Positions 25,986-37,775 of a stretch of DNA of 64,000 nt are shown here, in pieces. Location of the stretch: contig NC_056540.1 in NCBI RefSeq assembly GCF_910596095.1, positions 22,666,001-22,730,000 of the forward strand, in the 5' to 3' direction. The DNA is from Thunnus maccoyii (taxonomy: Eukaryota; Chordata; Actinopteri; Scombriformes; Scombridae). The stretch's first letter is position 1. Each line of letters starts with the position of its first letter. The notes below the pieces were generated by a model that ran no database searches, was not told the DNA's origin, and saw only the letters and a program-made list of their open reading frames with translations. Made by a program: the position numbers and the translations under genes.

Positions 25986-26394
25986 CTATGTATGTAGTTG
26001 CCGACTACTGTCCAGCAAGATGCTCTCATAACATGGGAATTTTTCATTGGCAAGGTATACCACTCTGAAAGTTTAGCTGATGTATTGTCTTAATGCTTAC
26101 ATAAGAGTTGAGATTTCTATCAATAATAAAACTGCTGTTGTGTAACTTTAATGTAAAATGCCACTGTTGTTCATGCATTTCAGCCATATGTACAATTGCT
26201 TTATGTTTATTATTTGGTTTCATTAGATATATTGACCCTAAGTAAAGTACTCCTGGAGTAAAGGGTAAGTACAATTTTAAAAAATTAAGTAAATGTAACA
26301 TTTTTATTTTTATAATTGATAGTCCAGTATGAATTAAATTCAGTTAAACATTTAGTAAATGTAGTACATTTGTTTTGTTAAATAATAGTGTTGT

Positions 26395-26565
26395 TTCAGT
26401 TACATCTACCCAGCATTTCAATTATATCTACTCATTTTTTTAGTGGTTTTGACTTAGGGTTATTATTGCATTGACTTAGGATTTTAATTATATCTTCTCA
26501 ATTTTATGTATATTTTATGTCATGGTCCTAAATAGTTATTCAGATCTACTTCAATTTTTTTACTC
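26395..26565. repeat. Clustered ATCTACTC-type motifs
   Basis: At least four spaced variants (ACATCTACCC, ATATCTACTC, ATATCTTCTC, AGATCTACTT) lie in AT-rich DNA with recurring TTTTTT and TTGACTTAGG blocks. The inverse motif occurs at 20774 and 20792-20823, about 5.6 kb upstream. Interpreted as subterminal repeats of the decayed element. Confidence 0.6.
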
Positions 26566-26599
26566 ACATTTATTCAATTCATAAGGTATATTTAAATGA

Positions 26600-28090
26600 T
26601 TTCACAGCACATTTTTAGGAGTAAAAAACATAATCCTCACTCTTTTTCCATTTATTTTCTGTTCCAGCACTTCATGCAGCACCACCAACCCCATGTTTGG
26701 TGGCTTTAACACCCCAGATAATGGATGGTTGCCCTTGAGGTAGTGAAGAAACAATGTTGTAACCACTTTCCTGAAGCTCACTGCAATGTGTTGAAAAAGA
26801 TGTAAGAAAGGTGTGGGCAGGATATTGTGGCTATAGTGAGTAATGCAAAAGACAAAACTGTCAGCAATTATTTGTGCTGCTCTACTCTCACCTACAGCAC
26901 TAAATACATTTTCTGGATACATTTTGCACATTCAATACACCTCTAACGTCAGCCAGATAGCCGAGGCAGAAACACACAGAAGCAAACATGTGATGCTGAC
27001 TGCATGAGTCAAGAAGGTTGATGCAAGAGGATTAGATAGACATCCAGACTGTTCAATATTTCTGTAACCTTTTTGAATAATAACTACCTAGAAGTCAGAG
27101 AGTCTGTTACATAGGGTTTCTTCATTTTTTCCCCTGTTTGTGTCTAATTTGAATAATGAAGTTAGGAAAACACGCATCTTCAAATGACAAGCGTGTCATT
27201 TGAAGGAATGCCAGGAAAGCCTACATTTCAAGCAGCACTGAAAAACTCATCCTTGTGTATACTTATACAGAAAATCCTATGTGGATTCATTTCAACTAAT
27301 CCCTTGTAGCGCTTCTTCATTTCTGTAATACCAACATCTGAGAGAAACCCTACAGCTGGGAAGACTGCAGTTTGGGCTTTAGGTGGATAATGGTTATAGA
27401 CATATATGCTCACTGCATTTTCTTTGTGTGCAAACAGGAGAAACAAGGAATTAGTCCCTTCCCGATCCCTCTGTAGAGAGAATAGACACCAGTCGGAATT
27501 ATGTCAGCCCTCTTTTCAAAACTCCCTCGCTTTATAAGATATTCAGAATTTCTTGGGGAGAGCTTAGTTGAAGATTGAATTAGGTATGACAGCAATTCTT
27601 CAAACAAGACGCTGTGAAATTTGTAATGGCTGCCTTCTAGTGCAATATAGCAAACGTAAGACATGTACAAGGCTGAAAAGATTTATTTATTGGTGTAGGT
27701 TAGGTTCAATATCATGCGTAAACACCTTCAATTAAACACCTGCATCGTGCTTTTAAGATATTTACAGGAGATAACGTAGCGTTTCAGACACTTCTCTCAG
27801 CAGTGGAATTTTAAACAAAAGCAAGATACGGTTTTAGTATTAAATGTTCAGTGGTATTTCTCCTCCCTGTACAGTTTTTACTTTACACCTTATCCTCATT
27901 TCTCCTCTTTGTCCAAGGGTAATGAAAAAGTCTGCATGTACAGGAAGTAGTCATACACCTGAGGACTGACATCTGGAAAGGAGATGTGTGTGAGTGTATG
28001 TCTGTATGGGTAGGCATGTCTGTTGCCTGGCTGACTTCCTCAACACCGTTTCCATCCCTCACCCCCCTGCTCACAGGCCTCTGCTCCTCC
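26600..28090. other. Intergenic with possible broken minus-strand ORF
   Basis: Between 27670 and 27228 two overlapping minus-strand frames of 86 and 72 codons read into each other with a single frameshift near 27430. Each lacks any motif I recognise, so this may be a decayed coding remnant or chance. A further 109-codon minus frame at 26602-26931 is also unrecognised. An exact 12-bp inverted repeat lies at 27178-27205. Confidence 0.3.
27178..27205. repeat. Exact 12-bp inverted repeat, 4-nt loop
   Basis: CTTCAAATGACA at 27178-27189 and TGTCATTTGAAG at 27194-27205 are exact complements around AGCG. No T-run follows and nothing recognisable is nearby. Function unknown. Confidence 0.9.
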
Positions 28091-28094
28091 GGTC

Positions 28095-28266
28095 TCGCTA
28101 CTATTTAAGCAAACAGAGGATTTTCTCTACCTCCCTCTCCGCCCTGTCCATCAGACACGACTCACAGTTCGGTAAACGCCCAAGAGAGCGAGGGAGGGAG
28201 ACAGCTCGCAGCTTTTTTCCTCTTCTACTCTGACACTGATTCAGTGCTGTAGGTTGGCTGGGAGAG
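28095..28266 (+). promoter_or_regulatory. Candidate orphan promoter and first exon
   Basis: A TATA-like TATTTAAG at 28102-28109 sits about 25-30 bases before a pyrimidine-rich stretch (CTCTACCTCCCTCTCCGCCC). About 130 bases later comes a strong splice donor (GGGAGAG followed by GTGAGC, exon end 28266). The block is more GC-rich than its surroundings. No credible start codon with a long frame follows, so if real it is an untranslated first exon or a non-coding RNA. A second donor-like site (GAAG followed by GTGAGT, 33507) occurs 5 kb downstream. All of this is inferred from motifs. Confidence 0.3.
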
Positions 28267-28504
28267 GTGAGCCAAGAGGGAAATAATTATTTCCCTGAGA
28301 GATGATGCATATGTGCGCACACGCGCATGCATGTGGGTGTGTGCGTGTGTGTAGTTGAGACAGCTAAATGTCTCCTTGGCTTCTCACCAAAGAGAGAAAC
28401 TAAACAGCAAAAGGGACAAACTTGTTGTTTTACTTCTCTTGAACAGCAACCAATACGTTCGTTATTCTTCTCTTTTGTAGACAAATATTTTTAAACAAAA
28501 GAAA

Positions 28505-28800
28505 TAGATTTAAAGGTGCAGTCTGCAGTGGAATATAATATTCATATGTTTTAATTAGTGTATTATCACCTGAAAATACGAATTGTACCTTAGAATAAGC
28601 CCTTTATATCTACATAGGGAGCGGGTCCTCTTCCACGGAGCCTGCCATGTTGCACCGCCATGTTTCTACAGTAACCCAGAACAGGCAAACCAAACACTGG
28701 CTCCAGAGGGGGCCTTTTGCATTTTTCATGGCCACCATAGGTTGTCCTACACGCTTGGAAGGGGAGAGGTATTCAGCTCACTGCTAGATGCCCTTTAAAG
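28505..28800. mobile_element. Interspersed fish repeat, MITE/SINE-like
   Basis: Begins TTTAAAGGTGCAGTCTGCAG and contains GCCATGTTGCACCGCCATG, CCAAACACTGGCTCCAGAG, TTGTCCTACACGCTTGG and GCTAGATGCC near its end. I recognise this text from memory as a repeat widespread in percomorph genomes. No coding capacity. Confidence 0.65.
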
Positions 28801-31800
28801 AGATCTAAAGGTCTCCTTTTCCTGAGGTTGTGTATGGAGTAACTATGAGGATTTTATGAGCTTAGTTTATGCAACTTTTTGGTTCTTTAACTCAGAAACA
28901 CTCCTCTCTGTTGAGTTCACTCATTCTCAGCAGTGCATCAAAATTTTAAAAAAGCAGCACTCAAAAAACACATTTTCAAATACTTCAACACATTTTTGTT
29001 GAAAAATGTGTCTTTGTGTCTGTATAACTTTTCACTGATCATACTGTATATGCTGTGGTTAGATTGCATCCATGCTACAGTGTGTAGGAGACTTGTCACA
29101 ATTTAAGTCTGGTAACCCACTTATGAACTCTTCTAAGCATTTGGTGCAGTGCAAACTTGCATCGAGACTCACAAAGCCGCAGCCTAATGGATCAGATTTT
29201 TCCATCCTTTCATATTTTTTCACCTCTGGCTCTGACTCATGTTTTATACTGATTATGAAACTCATTCACAGAACAGATGAGTCATGTAATAGTGGATAGT
29301 CTCAGTCTAGTTCTTTTATGACTCTTACCTTATCAGTCGGTAGGTCTTGATAGACTTTCTGAGCTTCTTCAGACAAGGCAGCCACCTCAATTGGCAACCT
29401 GTCTTATCCTCCTCTTTTACTTGAGGAATAAAGTTGGAGTCCGTTGCAGCCACTGCCTCCTCCAGGTAGAGTTAGTGTTTTTAATTCTCCATGATTTGTA
29501 ACACAATTAGGGGATATCAAAAAGGGAAAAGCAGTGCAACCACTTATTGGTTAATAAACAGTCTCCATTCTTCTCAAACAAATGTTAAACCAAACATCAT
29601 TTTGCATTATTTGACCAAAGACTTCGAGTCATTTACAAAATCCTTTTGCTGTTCGAGTGGTTTGCAGCTTTCTCCTCCTGACGCTGTCTCATCAACTGAC
29701 TGAGCTGCCCTTTATATATGTAAGGAGCAATCAAGGTAATCATCCGCAGATGTGGGCTGATAGTCTGCATCTTTAAGACAAAGAATACTGGGAGGAGCCA
29801 ACAAGCTGTTAGTAGAAGTCACTCTCAACCAAGCTCCCCAACTCTTCCTGAATGTGTTACAGTATATATTAGTGTCTTATCTCTTTCTCTAAAGCTAAAA
29901 CTATGCACCTTGTCACAAACTGGCTCAAAGAATGTGACAAGAAGGGAGAACACACATAAGGTGTACATAAAACAAATGTAATTAATTAAGACTAAAGCTA
30001 ATACAAACAAACAGGGTGTGCAGATGAAGGCGCAAAACCAAACAAAGATGATCCAGGGTGGATGGTTAAGGTTTGGTTAGGTTTAGGCACAAAAGGTTTA
30101 GGAAACATTGCCTGGTTTGGGTTAAAATTACTACTTCGTTAAGGTTAAGGGACAATCATGGTCATAGTTGTTGAACAGCGATCTCCCTAAGTGGACTTTG
30201 GTCGTTTTGGGGCACTTGCTAAAACGACTGATTTTGTCATTTTTCTTGAGAGGAAAATTCCCCAAAATAGACATGTTTAACCTCCTGTAATATTAGAACT
30301 TCAGAGCAGTTTGCATTATGTTTTGTCTAAAGCATTTGATAGAGTGTGCACTGCACTGCTTGACGTGGACACAATGTACAATGTATGGAGCTGACAACAA
30401 TGTACAGAGTGGTCAACAGTCTTTTTGATACTGATGTCCAAGCTGGCCTTGATATCAACAGATGTTTAAGTGCTGTAATCTGAACACATTATAGGCATAA
30501 TGTCCGAAAACAGATAAAATTTCCTCCTTCAAGGTGACACAGGCTGTGACAATTCAAAAAGGTCATTTCTGTGCTAATTAAAAGTGGGGAAAAGAAAAGG
30601 TTAAATATCATGTACCCCTGAGAATGCCAAAGACAGCATGAAAATGAATGCTTGTGATGTCTCTTAAGGTTATGCTTTCCATCTTGCTTGTTTTCACTGG
30701 CGGGTCAAAAGCAAGGCTGAGCCTGTAGGACCCTGTTAGTCTGCTAATTCTCATACTTCTTTTTGGCTCTAAATTAGTATTCAAACAAAGACTTTGACCT
30801 CTTACATCTCAAGAAATATTACCATAAAAAAAGGGCTTCAGTTCAAGAATATTATAAGAATGTGCTGTATACTATTGCCATAATTACCTGTATATGATTA
30901 ATTTTAAAATATAAGTTCCCCCAATAGTGTTATTGTTTTGTATTGAAAGAGTTTTGCCTTTATTATCAAGTTACCCAAGATATCATGTTCTGAATGTTGG
31001 ATATCTCATTTTAAAATGCAACTTAGGTGATGACTGGTCTTATAGTCAGACGGGGAGGCCAGCAGGTATACAGATGTAGCACTTACTGCAATGTGTGGCA
31101 TTACAAAGTCCTAAAATTCAGACATGCTGAGAGACTTTTTATAGGGGAAAATACTTTAAAGGGTGATGTCTTTTCATGTAACCTGATATTAACAATTTAT
31201 GAAAAACTTGTCATCTTCATTTCTTAATACTACGAAGCTGAAGCAAACACAGGGAGGATGACTTCTAAAAGTGCATGGGACTGGGATATTTTTTGAATGA
31301 GGAACTGTGATTTTCCTGTCGTTATCACTGTTGAAATTATAGCAGCTTAGTCCTTTAGGGACTCAACTGTCTTAGTCTCCTATTTTATTGAATAAACATG
31401 CTGAAATTTACATGCAGGTGCTCAACCAATCAAAATAAACTATGTAGGATTTCTCCCTAAGCAAAGCACAGAGCCACATCACTCCTCTTTGACTTTTCTC
31501 CACAATACACATCAACTCTACAGATGGCTCTCCTGATCTCCTGTAGCAATGTGATTACTGTGTGTGTAGTGGTGGTATGTCTCTCATGGCCGGCCCTGCT
31601 GCCCTTTTCTCAGATCCCCCACTGTTGGTCTGCCCCCTTCCTGCTGAGATGGGTGATGCTGTTGCTTGAGAGAACCAAAGATGATCTCTCTTCTTATTCT
31701 GCCAAAGTAGCGTCAAGTACCTCCACCTTGTGCCTCACCTGCCACACCCTCTGATTAAATGCCTTGCACTGAGATTGTGTATGCTTTTGTTGAAAAAAAA

Positions 31801-34264
31801 AAATCAGTTCACTGCAATAGAATTAAACAAGACTAAGAATTTGCAGCCATGGGCTCTGTGAGTCTGTATAAAGGTTTGAGCTTTGAGAACCATGAATGTG
31901 TGTACAAAATTTTGTGTTGTTGAGATATTTCCATGTGCACCAAATTGGTAGGCCAACTGAGATGCTGCTAGTTGGCTAAAAACGCCTGTTTTCATGTATT
32001 TTTGATTTCAGTGTGCAGGCAGTTGCTTTGCTTTTCAGGAGTAAGCCCAGTAATTTCATCTAGCTATTCTCTTGTACTTTCTCAAAGTGTGTGGACACAC
32101 AGTACTTACAAAACATGGCATCACTGGAAAATAAGAGTCCTCATTCTTTTAGTAATGTGAGTTATCTTTATGCTACATGAATCACACTGTCGAGTTGGTG
32201 CAGTTCTCCACAAGGTAGAGTCTGAGCTTAACTGGAAGAAAAGTGCATCATGACTGGATTCTAATATAAGTAAATTAAATTAAAGTCTAATTTATCAGAG
32301 TCCAGAGAGACAGTTATTGAGGAGACAAATACCTCCCGGACAAGTTGAGTTGGGACCTGCATCGAGAGGTGAGCAGGTGGTGTGTGGCCGTCAGGGTTGA
32401 GTCGTCACACCAACCTGCTTTAACTGACAGCAGTGTTGTTGGTTCTGCAAAGCTTCAACCCAGTGATAAGTAGGAAGGATGTGTTGATGAGTGGACCACA
32501 GCAACCTCTATTACCAGGGTGTTATCTGAGCTGCCTGAAATATACATGAATGCTGGAATAAACATTGTGGTTGCAGACGAGGTGGACCTGTTTCATTTGC
32601 AGCTGTGGTTGTGTCTGCTACCCTGAGACTATTCACCCTTCAGAAGTGATGCATGATAAACTATGCCTTGGCCAAAAAAGCTGTTATACTCTCCCTTTCC
32701 TCCTCTAAATTCTGATCTGGGTAAAACAAAAGAGTCTGGCAGTCTTTCTTATGGCTCTCATGCTGGTACCCTCATATGCAGGCAGCTCCTCAGTACTTAG
32801 GAACACTGTCACTGGTTTACAGGACGTTTTGTTAAGATTTTGCCCCTGATAAACATGGTGAACCATATTGGATTGTCCAATCAGTGTTTACAACCATAGT
32901 CTACCATACTGAGCAATAAAATAGCTGGGTTTCCAGAATCTTTTGTTTCTCCTTTATCCAGCCTCTGATTGAGTTAAACCTAAGATCTGCGTTTATATTG
33001 TTGACACATCAAGAAGTCAAATAACCTGGCATCACTTTTTTATCATACGCATTTTCATGTTCTACAGTGTCGAAAAGGCTTATTTTGATTGGCATCCGCA
33101 CGTAAATATCTTTGTGCTGAGATGAGGGCTCTCTTCCTGTGATCAAAGACCTAGTGTCACAATGTGTAGCTATAAATACTGTGAGGTGATAAACATAATT
33201 AAAAGAAAGCATTAATTACAAAAAGCAATAAAAAGGATTCTGGCTTCCTCTCAGGCAAGATAAAAAACCATGTGATACCCTGTTCAGCATCTTGGAAACA
33301 ATAAAAAGTTCCTATTTCTGGTCAACTTTTTTTTGTCAAATCTTAAAAAAGCTGATTGTCTAGACTTCAGCAAACCCAACACATCCTCTGAGTCTTGTTG
33401 CCTTGGAAACAAAGACCCTGCTGAGAAGCCAAGAGAGAATAATTCTGTGAGACATGGGGATGGTACTGGAGGGGAGGCAACCGGTCTATGGGGGCTGAAG
33501 CATGAAGGTGAGTGAGTACATGTGTTTTTTTATTTGTGTGAGTATACATAATGCACAGAGTACAGTATATGCTTGTGTTGCAGGGAAGGGATTTTGGTGT
33601 TTGAAGAAAATGCACCAGGATCAACATCAGTGAGTTCAGCTCGTGAGCTTCTCCCTCACCTTTCTTTTTTTTTCTCCCTCTATCTGCTCTAAAACTCCCA
33701 TCATCATCACTACAAGCACTCTCTGCAGGGGCTTCAAAAATAAACACCACATCTTTCGTTCTTACCTCTGTGTTGGGTTTCGCATCGCAACTCTCTCGGG
33801 GGAGTGGTTTCAGTGAAAAAGCATTGAACATGATGAAATGTGAAAGACAAAACAGACAGGAAAGCTCAGCAGGTGCTACCACACCTTTTTATTTACTGTC
33901 CACTTCCTGCTGAGTAATGTTCTGTCCTGACTAGTTACTCCCATGTCAAAAATTGCAGTGCAAACATTTTCCATTCCCTGCCACTGCTCATGATATATAG
34001 ATATTAAATGTACAGTTGAATGTCATAAAATGTGCTTACCGTAAGCCATTTGTCAAGTGTTCAACCCTGCTGTGAGTGCTGAACACTCTTCCACGTTGTC
34101 ACCAAGATTTCTTCATTCCTTTTTGGGAAGTCAAGCTAAATAGAAAGCTATACATTTCAGGGAATTCTTGGTAAAGTTATCCAAGCTGACGTTTCATTTT
34201 AACAAGACATGAATATGTTTTTAAGCACCTCACAATAGAATAAATTCAATAAAATGACTACTCA
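28801..34264. other. Intergenic, no protein gene seen
   Basis: Unique-looking AT-rich DNA except for a short repeat at about 30035-30190. The longest open frame of this interval (171 codons, minus strand, 33367-33882) has low-complexity composition, includes a CA-rich run, and resembles no family, so it is not annotated. The interval at 33364-33507 has acceptor- and donor-like edges but no supporting frame. Confidence 0.5.
30035..30190. repeat. Short interspersed repeat
   Basis: Contains GGTTTGGTTAGGTTTAGGCAC, CCTGGTTTGGGTTAAAATTAC and CTTCGTTAAGGTTAAGG. This wording recurs in many fish genomes as I remember them. Origin unknown. Confidence 0.45.
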
Positions 34265-34735
34265 TAATTTAAAGGTGCACAAATCAGTATTTTTATACTA
34301 ACAATCAATGAAAGTACTAGTAATAAACCCACAGAGATTTATCAGTCTCGCAGTCCCCTTCAGCTCTATGAAGCATTTTAGCATCTTTCAGCTCAGCGTT
34401 TTGGTTTATGGTTTTATGGTTCACTATCACCTCTTTGTCAGAGTTGTTTCCAGACACAGCAGGCCGCTGTTTTCAGCAAAAAGCTTTGTTAACTCTCTCA
34501 TTTAACACCTCAAGAGCAGATATTTCTCTCACGACTTGGAGACCAAAAAAGAACATAGAAGAGAGTCAGGTGGACACAAACACAACGCTGATAGCATGAT
34601 AATGTTGCTCCATGTCTTCTGAATGTGTAAATAAGCAAATATTGCTAACATGTTTGCCACAACAAGTGATAATATGTCAGTGTTGTGCGTACAGCTTGTT
34701 CTGCTGCCTCCAAGTGGCCAAAAAAATCATCATTG
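34265..34735. mobile_element. Interspersed fish repeat, non-autonomous
   Basis: Starts AATTTAAAGGTGCACAAATCAG. It contains TCTCGCAGTCCCC, CAGCTCTATGAAGCATTTTAG and GGTGGACACAAACACAACGC. It ends near TGCTGCCTCCAAGTGGCC. I recognise it as a dispersed percomorph repeat, probably a DNA-transposon derivative. No open frame of interest. Confidence 0.55.
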
Positions 34736-34784
34736 ATCAAGGAAGGACCTGAAATGTCAGTTCTCCATTTGCTGGTCTTAATTC

Positions 34785-35145
34785 TGAACAGGACTGCATC
34801 TAACGATTATTTTCATTATCGATTCATCTGTTGATTACTCTCTTGATTAGTTGTTTGGTCTATAAAATATCAGAAAATGGTGAAAAATGTTGATCACTGT
34901 TTCCCGAAGCACAAGGTACAACCTCAAATTTCTTTTTTGTCCCAATCAACAGTCCATAACCTAAAGATATCCAGTTTATTATCATAGAAGACTAAAGAAA
35001 CCAGAAAATGTTCACATTTAAGAAGCTGAAATCAGAAAAAAAAAAAATTCTCTTAACAAATGACTCAAAACGATCAATAAATTATCAAAATACTTAGAAA
35101 TTAATTTTTTGCCGATCGATTAATCATTTCAGCTTGAATTCTAAA
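34785..35145 (+). mobile_element. ATTAATCG-type foldback repeat, copy 1
   Basis: Starts with AACGATTATTTTCATTATCG and TTGATTAGTTGTTTGGTC, then ATATCAGAAAATGGTGAAAA and CAGTCCATAACC. It ends with reverse-oriented motifs (ACTCAAAACGATCAATAAAT, GATCGATTAATCATTTCAGC). Two more copies lie in gla intron 1. The family is abundant in percomorph genomes (memory). Non-coding. Confidence 0.75.
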
Positions 35146-37207
35146 GTAAAGTGGTTAATTTTGCATTGATGTTCTGGTTTAAACTTGCGTACACATTTGA
35201 GATTCCTCAGTAAATAACATGTTGTAATAGCTTCCTATCATGAAAGTAAAACTAATCTGTGATTGGAGTCTCTCACAAAAAATAGCTTTAAAACATTTGG
35301 AGACAATTCACGATGAAAGATCCATTTCTGAAGCAATGAAAAGCAATTAAAGCTAGAGTTATTCCAGCACAGAATATCTGTGCATTTCAGTTTTGTTATG
35401 TCTGTTTTAAATAATTGAAACACAGAATGATTTATATTGCCCCATGGTCTTCTAATCTTCAGTACCAGGTGGGAGTAGCCCGTCTTCAAACTTCAATTTT
35501 TTAAAAACTCACTAATGAACACAACGTTATAAAAAATATTTTGCAGAGAGTAATAGCAGTCACAACCTTTAATCTCTGTGTCAGATAATTAAAGAGCTGT
35601 GAATAGGCTGTGCTTTGACCTACCAATTCAATTCCTCATTAGCATTTAATATGAAAAGAACTAAGCATTAAAATTTTAGCATCTTCCAGCACACACAAAA
35701 TTATTTAAATAAGTTAAATTCTCATTTGAATCCAATTATGCCTTTGCCATTTGATTCAAGTGTCGCAAAGCTTACCAGTCAAGTGTAACAGAGGCAATGA
35801 GCTGAAACCTCCATTTTAGCATGTTGGAGATTTAACACGTCTGTAAACAATGGGGGGATGTTTGGAGCATGGGAACATGGACATGGAATTGCAATCATGG
35901 GATCTCCTGAATGCACAGAGATAGTTATCTTGCCTTGTTACCATGGTGATGCTGTTCATAAAATTCCTGAATCCTGCATCCCATTGATTGTGTTTTCTTG
36001 TGTATAGGCTCTTGAAAATTCACAGAAAGCCTATATTTTCTGGCTTACATGTGTCTTTTGGTCTATTAAGATCATATGTGGTGTCACAAAAGATGGTGTT
36101 TAACTAAGGGGAAAAATACGACCTCACTGCCTCTTTTAAAAACCTTTCCCTTGGCTCTACTGCACTCTGCATGACCAGGTGGAATAATAAGACTTGATAA
36201 CCTGCTCCCCTTTGGCTATTGCTCATTTCCATCACCAAATAGAGCAATAAAACAATACATTTCATTGGATAACAAAGAAGTAGAACGATGTGCGTGACAT
36301 TATTTGTTTTCCTCTCAGAGCAAAGAGAATAAAAATGTGCTCCGGGCTGCAAACCCACCCAGAGAAATCAATTTGCAGGTTCATGGTAACCTGAGACATA
36401 TTGAACTCCTATGCAGAATAATTTCTTCAGGTAATACAGAGGCAACGTCTCAAAGAACACACAAGATGAAATTTTCAACCTTGAATGAAAAATTAAACAG
36501 AAAGCCCCTGAAAAAAAAGACAATATTGATTCTACTCTTTCAGAATCAGTGGTAAGTACTCAGCTACAAAATGGAGCATATTAAAACTTTACAGTCTTGA
36601 GTTTCAGCGAATGTCTAAAGCCTCATCTATCCAATGTACAGGTGTAAGCTTTCAGGCAGCTTCAACTGCTTGGTACATGGTTAATTTGGCTTATCAAAGC
36701 TTCTGGCATCACAATTTATCTCTGTGTGAAAAGGTCAGGCCTGCATCCATTACACTGATGCAACATGTGAACCATGAAAGATGAGTTTGAACTGGGAGAA
36801 AGGTTGACTTTATCCTCACTTTATGGCAAAAGGCCTTTTTGTGTACTGTCCAGTGCTGTTATTGTACTCTCTGTAAAAAAAAAAAAGTGACTTGTAATCA
36901 TAAATAACCTGCAGATATTATTGACTCTATAAGCAAGAAAACACCCAAACAAAGGTCACTCTGTCTGGAACTTACTCAGCAAAACTGATGAAGTAAAGCC
37001 CAGTGAGCGGCAGTGATGGAGGGCTGAAAACCTGATTCAGCTGTTCAGCAGTTGAGCAAAAAGAGGTCATTTCAGGAATAAAAGCTTTTGACATCATTGA
37101 CATGTTTTCAAGACACAACAAGACTTGGTAGCATCAAACTACTAATGAACTGCAATTCAACCCAATAAACAGTTATGTGTTTACATTTGCTCATTAAGTG
37201 AGAAAAG
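35146..37207. other. Intergenic, AT-rich, no gene seen
   Basis: No plausible coding exon is seen. The segment at about 35560-35800 is rich in ATTA/TAAT cores (CATTTAATATG, AATTATTTAAAT), as in many vertebrate conserved non-coding elements. Conservation cannot be judged from one sequence. Confidence 0.45.
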
Positions 37208-37775
37208 TGGGTGCCACCTTTTAATAAGGTAACTAGTGGCTTTATCAATGTTTAATAAATTGCTCTTAGATAAGTTATAAGCCATTAATTAAAAATAACT
37301 TTTGGGTTGCCACGCTGTAAAAAAAAAAAAAAAGGTCTGGCATGAAACCTGGTTTGTCTTTTCAGTTTGCTTTTTATTCATTAGGAAGAGTCCTCCAATA
37401 GACCATTAGACCTTTTACCTTCTGGGGAAGGTTTGAGGAGCAAAATCTATTTATTAACAACTCAGCAATATTTATCACTGAAGGCTGGATGGATTATTAC
37501 AGACCCTTATTAATGACATACACTTATGTATAACCGCAGACATTAGAAAGAAAGAAACCCATGAGCTAATACATTACCAATAGTTACCTGCTTTATTACC
37601 AAATAGAAAGGACCAATACCAGCCAAAGAGATTTTTGACAACCTGGTAAATAAAAACATGTTCTTACTAATGATGTCTAATGGATTTATAAAGCATTGGT
37701 AAATTATTTGTTTACCATTAGCTACAACTTATAACAACTTAAGAAAGGATGCCTTATTAGAAAGTGGTACTGAAA
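37208..37775. mobile_element. MITE with terminal inverted repeats
   Basis: The left end GTGCCACCTTTTAATAAGG and the right end (reverse complement GTACCACTTTCTAATAAGG) match at 16 of 19 positions. Between them are recurring ATTAATAA/TTATAA segments and a poly-A run. The inverted ends and lack of coding sequence fit a non-autonomous DNA transposon. Confidence 0.7.

Larger units (their letters stand above)
20770..26590 (+). mobile_element. Probable decayed DNA transposon unit
   Basis: The unit contains the broken transposase-like gene at about 20985-25985. On the left it is flanked by GGGTAGAT at 20774-20781 and by TATCTACTCCC with its mirror GGGAGTAGATATAATTA at 20792-20828. On the right lie TACATCTACCC, AATTATATCTACTCA, AATTATATCTTCTCA and AGATCTACTTC at about 26400-26560. 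Related motifs in both orientations near both ends are typical of subterminal repeats of CACTA-like DNA transposons (established knowledge). Assigning this element to that group is inference. The true ends and target-site duplication could not be fixed. Confidence 0.5.

Noticed and set aside
33367..33882. 171-codon minus-strand open frame, the longest in the gene desert
   Set aside because: No recognisable motif, contains a CA/ACA-derived low-complexity run, no start context or splice support.
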